DNA of 64,000 nucleotides, from positions 5,465,989-5,529,988 of the forward strand of contig CM020515.1 in assembly GCA_009823395.1 (NCBI GenBank), read 5' to 3'. The stretch is from Thamnaconus septentrionalis (Eukaryota; Chordata; Actinopteri; Tetraodontiformes; Monacanthidae). Below, piece by piece: positions 57,997-64,000 of the stretch (position 1 is the first letter of the stretch; each line of letters starts with the position of its first letter). A model generated the notes under the pieces. It was not told where the DNA came from and did no database searches. It was given only the letters and a program-made list of their open reading frames with translations. The position numbers were made by a program, and so were the translations under genes.

Positions 57997-60900
57997 GGAG
58001 GGGGCAGCTGGGGAGTCCCCGGCGTCCGCGGCTGTGGGGTCTGGGAGCGCGGCAAGGCGGGAGGCGTCTGCTGCGGCTGAGGTGTGATGCTGCGTGCCGG
58101 GGAGGGGGAGTTGGTGCGTAGGGGTGGACAGTGTGGGTAGGGGCTGGGCTGGCTGGGAGTGGAGGACGGAGGGAGGCTCGGCAAGGGCCCTGCCCCGCTG
58201 GCGCTGCCGGGTCCCATGGGGCCTCCGGGGGTTCCCATGCCCGGCGCGGTGGAGGCGGACTGCGCTGTCGGGCTGCTGGCCGGGAGGGAAGGCGGCGTCG
58301 ACATCTGGTTCTGCTGCAGCAAACGCAGAGAAACCGCGCGTGAAGCGATGATATGCAAGAGGCAGTTGTTGACTAAGACTAGAAAATGGTTTTTAACTGA
58401 GCCTTAAAACTCCCATGCAAAGCTAGGAAACAACTGTGACCCATCAAATGCAGGCTATAACACATTTTGGGCAAATCCAACAGAGGTTTAGTTAATTATT
58501 CGCCAAACTGGCACCTGATTTAAACTACGCTTGAGATTTTTCCGAGCACATACACTTCATAAAAACCTAGAAACGATATGAGATCCATTGACTGAAATCC
58601 GTACCACTGGGACAGCAGTCTGCGCTCCGGGCTGATTCATGCCAGAACCCCGTCCTGGACTGGACCCAGGGAACTGGCCTGGAGGGAGGTACTGGTTCTG
58701 TAACTGCACTGCATTGGGCTGACCCATCCTCGGCGCTCCCACGCCCATCTGAAATGACACAGCATTGCCAATCAAAAAAAAAAAAAGACTAGAAAAACTG
58801 AAACTGCTTCTTCTGGTTTACTGATAGAAACCTAACGTAAGATGCGACCAACCTGGTTCACTGAAGTGTTGTGGGGGAGAGGCGGCGTTGACCTCTGACC
58901 CATGGATTGCATCCCCATCTGGCCAAACTGGTTCATTCCTGCAAGAGTTGTGCGCAGAGGCGAAAGTGGGAAACGGTGTTATCAAAACAATTGCGGTTGT
59001 ACCTTTTGCACAATGCATTTCTTGATGTGACAAACAATTCTTCATTATGACGCGCACGTCTATGAGTCTCACCTGCTGGATTCTGCATCCTGCTGACCAT
59101 TTGGTTGGGCCCACTTGGTCTGACCATGGACGGATCGGCGTGAGGACCGTCTGAATGATATGATGCACACCTCAAGTCAAACTTTCTGTCATGTCGAAGA
59201 TCACTAAAAACCTCACTAGACAGCAAAATTAAACTGTCATAACATGGCAAAGCTACCATTAGATTTCTCATGAATGTTATGAAACATATATTAAGGGTTT
59301 CAGCAGAAGCTACACATTACTTCAGATTGTGGTAAACTCTTTCAGAGCTCCTCGCTCCTAGATTCTTGAGCCCGATGCACAAGTGTGCGACAGATGTAAA
59401 ACAGCATGTTTACTCACTAAGGGGTTGCACAGGGGCCATGGGCGGCTGGCCCATGCTCTGAGGTGGGAGGCCAGGGGAGCAGATGCCAGTTTGGCCTGGC
59501 ATCATGCCCTGCTTCTGGAGTCTCGACCTCCTCTTTTCCTCCAGCTCCTTCTGAATCTTGTAGATTTTCTCTGCCAGCAGGTGGTAATACTCCGCCTGGG
59601 GGGGGGGCGAAGGGGAAGGATGACGTAAGAAGAGCTGAAACACTTCAGACATCGCATTCAGGCAGAAATGGAGGACCTGCATGTGGTGGGTGTCTTACCT
59701 CGTGTTGCGCGGGTGTCTTACCCTACGTGTTCGACCTCAACTCGCCCTCAACTTTCCGCGCGTACGCGACCAGATTCTCCATCCGTCGATCCTTGAGTGC
59801 AGCTGGATCGGGAGTGGGGAAGATGGCCTGCACTCTGCTCCGCAAGCGTGCACAGAAAACGCAAGGAGGTTAAACGAGAGGCCAAGGCAAGTGTGATTCA
59901 AGATTCAAGATCTTTATTTGTCACACGCACTGTTGTCCTTTTTTTGTTGAAATGTAAAAGTGGCAATGCTCAAGATCGTGCAAACAGCGAAAAAACAACA
60001 TTCACAGTGTAGAACGAGCAGCAGAACCAGGGATGCAAATGGTGGATTAATTCATTAATCGTTAGTTGATTGACCTTATCGATCGATTAACGATTAGCTG
60101 ATCAATCGATAAACTAAGTTGATTATCAGCTGTGATTTTTCTTGAGAACCTAAATTTCACAATAAAAAAAATGTGTAAGGAACGCATTATTTAGCACTTA
60201 ATGTTGCGCACCATGTGAGCCATTTTTACATTAGAGAACAGTAAAAACACCCTAAACATTTATCCTCTGACTTTAAGTTGACTGCTAATGGGTCACATTT
60301 CAACTTTTTTTTTTTTTTTTTTTTTTAAACAAGTTGTTAAAAGTTACTTGTTCTAGGTATATTATGACCATCACAGTATCTACATGTGGATTGCCCTTTC
60401 CTGCCACTACACAGCTAGTTAATGATATTAACTAGCATGTTTTTACTAAATGTAAAAACATGTTGGGGGGGATGACGACGCTGATTGAGTGTTAGGTGAA
60501 TGTGTGGTGTGTGCAGAATGATAAGAGCCAAGTCCACACTTGCATTAAACCAGCTAGTTAATATCAACTAGCTGTGTTAAAAATGTTCAATTAATTCTGA
60601 GTAATTGAATTTAATCGATTAAATTCTTAATTGACAGTTAATCGATAATCGTTAACGTCCCAAAGCAGAACCAATCAAGAATAACGCTACATACAACTAC
60701 AAAAGAAGCGCACTGATTTTTTTTTTTTTTTGTGAAACAGCAAATGTGTGTTTGGCATGGGAAGCATTGTCATAGTGCACTCACAGCTTGTGGACGAGGT
60801 GGTTGCGGAGATCCTGAGTAATGTCTTCGTGCCAGGACTTCCGCATGCCTGCCACCGAGGGCGGAGTCGCAGTGGGCATGCAACCCAAGTTGGGCAGGCC

Positions 60901-62346
60901 GTCGTTCATCAAACTGCAAGACGAAGCAACCGAATGATGAGGATGAGGAGGGAGTGAGACAGACCGTCACCGACAGACCACAAGGGATTACGAATAGGTT
61001 TCAGCTCCAACTGGCATTTCAGTTATCTTGCCGTCCTACCTCTGCGCATTGATATTGCCGTGCATCAAGGCATTCGGCAGCAGGTTGGACTGCTGGTTTT
61101 GAGGCTGCACGCCGACGCCGCCGTTCACTCCCATGGAGTTTCCACCTGGTGAGAAACATCACATCAGGTGACGTCGGCGTAAGGAAATAGGCATTCACAC
61201 TCAAAAAAAACTGTGTTTCAAACTGACCCATCGTGTTGAGATTCCTCATGGCAGGCTGGCCCGGCAGCCCGCCCTGGTTTGGCATGTTGGCCTGTGAAGG
61301 CTGCTGTGGCACCTGGTTGCCCTGGTAGGTAAGGCCAAGGGCAGCGTACGCCCTCTCGATAGAGCTGGGGTCGATCTGGTTGGGGGGGTTCATGTTGGCA
61401 GCGTTGGACTGGCCGCCGGGAACCCCCGGGCCGATGGAGTTCACCAGGCCCACCCCAGCGCTGTTGACAAGCGCTGTTGAAAAAAAAAAGGGGAGGGGGG
61501 GGGGGAGTGAGATTCGGAACGGAACATTAAGCAACTCAGGGCGACAGACGTAACGTTTTGCCTCTCACATTGCTGATTTCTCTTGTCTCCAGCATTCTTC
61601 AGCGGGAGGCACACGGGACAGTCGTGTCGCGTGCAATTCTTCCAATGGGAGATGATCTGTCTGGATGAGGCACAGTGAGCCACTGCGGGAGAACAGAGAC
61701 AGGAGAGAGAGACCCTTGAGTGAAAGAAGCAGAAGTTTAAACAAAGAAAGCGAGTGAAAGATGTGAGTTATTGGCTCTCGGATGATACAGGGGAGAACAG
61801 TGGAGGGGAAGATGCCGCAGAAAGTTACAGAATGAATCACGGAGAGCAATAAATTTCAGTCCGGGGGAAGCGGGAGGGAAAGATAAATTACAACTGAACA
61901 GCCGGCGAGACAGAGGGGAGAAAAACTACAATGAAGAGAATGAAGAATGAGCGCAACGGAGAGAGGAATCGGTGCCGCCGCCGCCGTGCGAGAAGTTTCC
62001 ACGCTGCCAAGCGCTGCTGAGAGCGGCAAAGCGGGAGGATTCGGAAAAAAAAAAGGCTCACCCTGGCAGGACTTGCCAGCCTGGCAGTGAGTCATGTGGT
62101 TGAGCACATTCTTCATGGTGCGGCAGTGGGGAAGGTTGCACTGCCGCACTTCGCCGTTGGCCTGCTCGCGCCGCTGGCACTTGTGCGCGTGCAGCAGGAG
62201 GACCAGCTGCTGCTGGATCAGCTTGCGCTTCTCGGGGTCGGCCGTCGGGCGCGCGCGGGCCCGCTCCCACGGCGCCCAGGCCGACCGAGGCCCCTCCGCC
62301 TCCCGCCGGGGAAGCTCCGCCGAGGGGTACGCCGGCCGCCGACCCG

Positions 62347-62408
<62 letters not shown>

Positions 62409-62425
62409 ACCTGCTGCTGAGACGC
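38393..62425 (-). CDS. ep300: EP300 histone acetyltransferase, 5'-partial, disrupted as assembled
   Basis: CBP/p300 coactivator that acetylates histones. The 27 exons present run from just before TAZ1 to the stop; the first exons lie past 64000. Transcript order: 62425-62062, 61682-61569, 61473-61228, 61145-61040, 60913-60785, 59834-59699, 59595-59418, 59150-59073, 58938-58853, 58748-58605, 58313-57741, 55233-54982, 54845-54643, 54025-53907, 52094-51855, 51025-50937, 49726-49646, 49174-49118, 48001-47924, 47764-47697, 47447-47297, 46070-45810, 45622-45457, 44676-44509, 44410-44249, 43144-42863, 41748-38393. It is p300, not [54 protein letters not shown], and an end [17 protein letters not shown]. 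Breaks: an in-frame stop at 59723-59725 and one extra base near 54775-54813, 41292-41296 and 38728-38742. With the three extra bases removed, about 2627 residues are encoded here; intact human p300 is 2414, and the excess is mostly polyglutamine. Confidence 0.93.
39324..39660. repeat. CAG/CTG repeat cluster in EP300 coding sequence
   Basis: On the plus strand CTG/TTG units fill 39324-39430 and 39570-39655, with a shorter run at 39530-39549, encoding long Gln tracts on the minus strand. Further tracts are at about 38525-38560, 38885-38918, 39069-39096, 40140-40204, 40288-40310, 40689-40728, 40788-40815 and 41103-41133. Confidence 0.9.
42336..42697. mobile_element. short inverted-repeat element, EP300 last intron
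   Basis: The left end AGGTCCTTACACACC and the right end GGCGTGTAAGGACCT are inverted, with 14 of 15 matches. 362 bp, no coding frame. The target duplication is not clear, so the superfamily (for example PIF/Harbinger) is a guess. Confidence 0.65.
43686..44089. mobile_element. hAT-like element, family A, copy 3
   Basis: TAGGGAAATCAAC at the left and TTTGCATCCCTA at the right. Flanks TTATGTAT (43678-43685) and CTATGTAT (44090-44097) match at 7 of 8. It lies in the EP300 intron between exons 44410-44249 and 43144-42863. Confidence 0.85.
46340..46933. repeat. inverted-repeat element, GGGCTGGGCGATT type
   Basis: The left end AGGGCTGGGCGATTTTGG and the right end TTAATCGCACAGCCCTA are inverted, which is typical of a fish MITE. 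No clear target duplication. It lies in the EP300 intron between exons 47447-47297 and 46070-45810. Confidence 0.6.
48604..49020. mobile_element. 417-bp inverted-repeat element made of AATTTC-type repeats
   Basis: Ends are AGGATTGGGGCCAC (48604-48617) and GTGGCCCTAATCCT (49007-49020), inverted with 13 of 14 matches. The interior is a degenerate array of roughly 18-28 bp units such as TCAAAATTTCGACTTTAATC, with AAATTT/TTGAAATTT motifs throughout. No protein is encoded. Confidence 0.7.
49818..49845. repeat. (GGGCA)n short tandem repeat
   Basis: Five-base unit GGGCA (read GCAGG) repeated about five times in an EP300 intron. Confidence 0.85.
50277..50303. repeat. (AAC)n microsatellite
   Basis: About nine AAC units in the EP300 intron 49727-50936. 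Confidence 0.85.
51195..51570. mobile_element. hAT-like element, family A, copy 4
   Basis: Perfect 8-bp duplication TTGGTTAT at 51187-51194 and 51571-51578. The right end ATTTGCATGCCTA and the interior match the family; the left end is diverged (TAGGTTATAACC). It lies in the EP300 intron 51026-51854. Confidence 0.85.
51855..54025 (-). other. ep300: EP300 bromodomain exons
   Basis: Exons 54025-53907 ([38 protein letters not shown]) and 52094-51855 ([40 protein letters not shown]). The acetyl-lysine-binding Asn is in the NAWLYNRK segment. Intact and nearly identical to human p300 in this region. Confidence 0.95.
54142..54182. repeat. (ATTT)n microsatellite
   Basis: About ten ATTT units in the EP300 intron 54026-54642. 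Confidence 0.9.
54643..55233 (-). other. ep300: EP300 acidic/repression (CRD1-like) exons with a +1 shift
   Basis: Exon 55233-54982 is acidic and ends KKEEKPE. Exon 54845-54643 begins [20 protein letters not shown], which contains a SUMO-type IKQE motif, and ends [11 protein letters not shown] in a different frame. Its 203-nt length leaves the next exon (IFKPEELRQ) out of phase by one, so one base is surplus between about 54775 and 54813. Confidence 0.75.
55434..55930. mobile_element. hAT-like element, family A, copy 5 (inverted)
   Basis: TAGGGATTCAAATGATCG at the left and GTTAACATCCTTA at the right, in reverse orientation to copies 1-4. Flanks GCCTGAAC (55426-55433) and GCGTGAAC (55931-55938) match at 7 of 8. 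EP300 intron 55234-57740. Confidence 0.87.
55990..57100. other. unidentified, possibly decayed repeat, EP300 intron
   Basis: About 1.1 kb of unusually balanced base composition in a mostly AT-rich intron. Both strands give several medium open frames interrupted by stops. I do not recognise any protein in them. It may be a degenerate transposon fragment. Confidence 0.3.
57741..59150 (-). other. ep300: EP300 Pro/Gln-rich linker exons
   Basis: Exons 59150-59073, 58938-58853, 58748-58605 and 58313-57741 encode the disordered link between KIX and the bromodomain. Visible pieces are [42 protein letters not shown] and a Ser/Pro/Gln region with glutamine tracts at about 57904-57996. All frames stay open and in phase. 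Confidence 0.85.
59893..59930. repeat. short retroelement-like tail
   Basis: GATTCAAGATTCAAGATCTT followed by TATTTGTCAC is a motif common in fish LINE 3' tails. Only this fragment is present. Confidence 0.4.
60028..60663. mobile_element. hAT-like element, family A, copy 6 (longest, inverted)
   Basis: CAGGGATGCAAATGG at the left and GTTAACGTCCCAA at the right, with a perfect 8-bp duplication AGCAGAAC at 60020-60027 and 60664-60671. At 636 bp it is the longest copy and has extra sequence near 60440-60560 not seen in the others. EP300 intron 59835-60784. Confidence 0.9.
61569..62425 (-). other. ep300: EP300 TAZ1 (CH1) exons
   Basis: Exons 62425-62062 and 61682-61569. After a glutamine tract (CAG repeat at about 62347-62406) comes [20 protein letters not shown], then the zinc-binding [48 protein letters not shown] and [12 protein letters not shown]. 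All TAZ1 Cys/His ligands are present. This domain binds HIF1A, CITED2 and other activators. The 34-residue linker between the Q tract and TADPEKRK is strongly charged and reads more naturally in another frame. Confidence 0.92.
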
Positions 62426-64000
62426 CTTGGAAAGGAGAAGAAGCGTAAAGTGGAATTTAAATGAGTGTTTGGGAGAAATTTTGACCTTCCAGCTGCGGTG
62501 CGACAGTCGCTACGTTTACGTGACACTCGAGAGAGAACCAAATTATCGCGCTAGTCCGACTATGACTGGACAACTGAAGTGCATGTGAACGCTTTAGTCC
62601 GACTAAGATCAGAGTTGGAGAACTCCGATTGGAGTTGGACACCCAGATAATGCGATTGGAATTTGAATTTCTCCTTCATGCCTTAGTCGGAGTTTAACCG
62701 GACGATGCATGTGCGCGTGCTCCACACCGCCGGGAAAAAAACAATCGAGACACAAGTTCCTTCAACACATGGCGCTTTTACGGGTTGGTATATAACTGAA
62801 GACACAAGTCTTCCTTTGCAGAAGCAGCATGCAAACCTTTCCAGTTAATTTGTGCAACGACACGGTGCTCTGCACAACTCGCCAGTTCATACAGAACAAC
62901 GCACCTGGAGTGGGATTGGTGCTCGTAGTTACTTCCTGGAGGCTGTGAACGACTTCACAAGTCCGCAAAGTTTCTCAAACGACCTGCGTGTCATTCGGCT
63001 GGTAGATGTGAGCTGCGGCTTTAGAACCCATTAAATTGAAGAGGAGTACGGACACTACACCGGTGTTATAGAGAGAGGTCAACCAGAAATTAACACGCCG
63101 AAAAGACTCGTATCGCCCCCTAGTGTTGGGGAGGAGGACACGTTCCCGTGAAAAATACGATTTTCTCAGCTGCGTGTAAACTGGAGGAGAGAAGTCCGAT
63201 TAGGCGAGAAAACTGAATTTTGAGCAGAGCTCGATGAAGCTGTGCGTCTACAGAGTGGTGCCATCCAGGAAGTCTTTAAACTTTCTCAATTTTCTACATT
63301 AAATTACCCAATCGCTGTTTTTGGGACACAGAATTTCCAAAAGGCCCAGTTGTAGGATGGTACAGCGACTTGGTTGACTTTGTCGGAAACCAAGGTCTGG
63401 ATCAAGCTGTACAGCATCACTGGGGGAAATGCGTAAAGGCCTCAAGTGATTCATCAGCAGTATCGACAGTCACCTTGGTTTTGAAGACAAAAAGTGCTCG
63501 CTGCTAAAATCTAGCACAGATAAAAAAAAAAGTTAAACTTTCACTGATGCAGTGTAAACCAGGTTGGTCGGACATGTTGTTGCATCGCGATCTGAGGGAG
63601 TGTTTACATTTGCTGTAAATAGCCACGCCTCTAAAAAAAAATAAATTTGGAACGGCCTCTAGTCACACACACACAGACAGGCAGGGTGTGTTTTACATGT
63701 TCGCGCATATAAGAAGTCATTGAATGGATCTGAGTTAAGAATGAAAGTGGAGGGGTGACATTAAAAACCACACCCGTACTTTTGTGAGCCGGCCGCGTGT
63801 TCCTGTAAATCATTCACTTCTTTGCACAGTAAGTCACTGCAGTGAAGTACCTGTACCTGTGCGCCTGCCGTTCACTTTTCTTTCGCAGACATGAGATTTT
63901 TTTTTTTTTCCCCATTTTGCTTTTGAACAATTCAGAAAAGCCTTCCAACCAATTGGTTCATCTTTGTGCAACTTTGACTGGACGCTGGAAAAGCCGCATC
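62426..64000 (-). other. EP300 upstream intron to the window edge
   Basis: No coding exon of EP300 can be found here, so the exons before TAZ1 lie beyond 64000. Repeated AGTCCGACT/AGTCGGA motifs between about 62560 and 63210 (e.g. GTCCGACTA and TAGTCGGAG in both orientations) suggest an inverted-repeat element that I cannot delimit. Confidence 0.5.

Larger units (their letters stand above)
59418..60913 (-). other. ep300: EP300 KIX domain exons, middle exon damaged
   Basis: Exons 60913-60785 ([19 protein letters not shown]), 59834-59699 ([30 protein letters not shown]) and 59595-59418 ([20 protein letters not shown]). KIX binds phospho-CREB, MYB and MLL. Helices 1, 2 and the bulk of helix 3 are intact, but the last 45 nt of the middle exon do not encode the expected DMYESAN-type residues and contain TAG at 59723-59725. 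A 23-bp imperfect tandem duplication covers the splice donor. Confidence 0.85.

Noticed and set aside
38393..62425. CREBBP (CBP) as the identity of the large minus-strand gene
   Set aside because: Variable positions in ZZ, the autoinhibitory loop, PHD linker and the C-terminus follow p300, and the end resembles p300 (LDIH) rather than CBP (VEGL).
1..64000. Bacterial-type features (operons, CRISPR arrays, phage, IS elements)
   Set aside because: All genes are spliced vertebrate genes; repeats are microsatellites or eukaryotic transposon remnants without regular spacers.

Overview
The window is nuclear DNA of a teleost (ray-finned) fish. Six vertebrate genes with GT-AG introns can be read exon by exon: TOP3A, SMCR8, BUD31, PDAP1, SHMT1 and the 3' 27 exons of EP300. 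Compact introns, many short hAT-like elements with 8-bp target duplications, tRNA-like SINE sequence and dense microsatellites fit a fish. I cannot name the species. There is no bacterial, viral or CRISPR content. Layout: 1-900, no gene, one GT microsatellite. 1727-13104 (-), TOP3A, 18 coding exons. 13105-14479, shared TOP3A/SMCR8 promoter region. 14480-18427 (+), SMCR8, 3 exons, followed by a long 3' UTR. 21876-23990 (-), BUD31, 4 exons. 24587-26926 (+), PDAP1, 6 exons, head-to-head with BUD31. 28.3-34.85 kb (+), SHMT1, 11 coding exons plus a probable non-coding first exon. 38393-62425 (-), EP300, which converges on SHMT1; its first exons lie beyond the right edge. The genes are independent housekeeping or regulatory genes, not a pathway: DNA decatenation (TOP3A), the C9orf72-SMCR8 membrane-traffic/autophagy complex (SMCR8), splicing (BUD31), a PDGF-associated phosphoprotein (PDAP1), cytosolic one-carbon metabolism (SHMT1) and a histone acetyltransferase coactivator (EP300). 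TOP3A, SMCR8 and SHMT1 are also neighbours in human, and PDAP1/BUD31 are a neighbouring pair elsewhere in human, so two ancestral blocks are joined here. I found no convincing previously undescribed system. The points most worth a second look are: EP300 as assembled is broken in at least four places (three +1 shifts, each in or near a run of five G/C, and a scrambled KIX exon with an in-frame stop), while its remaining coding exons splice in phase; its last exon carries very large polyglutamine expansions; a family of short hAT-like elements has six complete copies in one window, all with 8-bp target-site duplications; a 417-bp inverted-repeat element is filled with AATTTC-type repeats; and TOP3A has an apparent dual-start mitochondrial/nuclear N-terminus and an unusual C-terminus.
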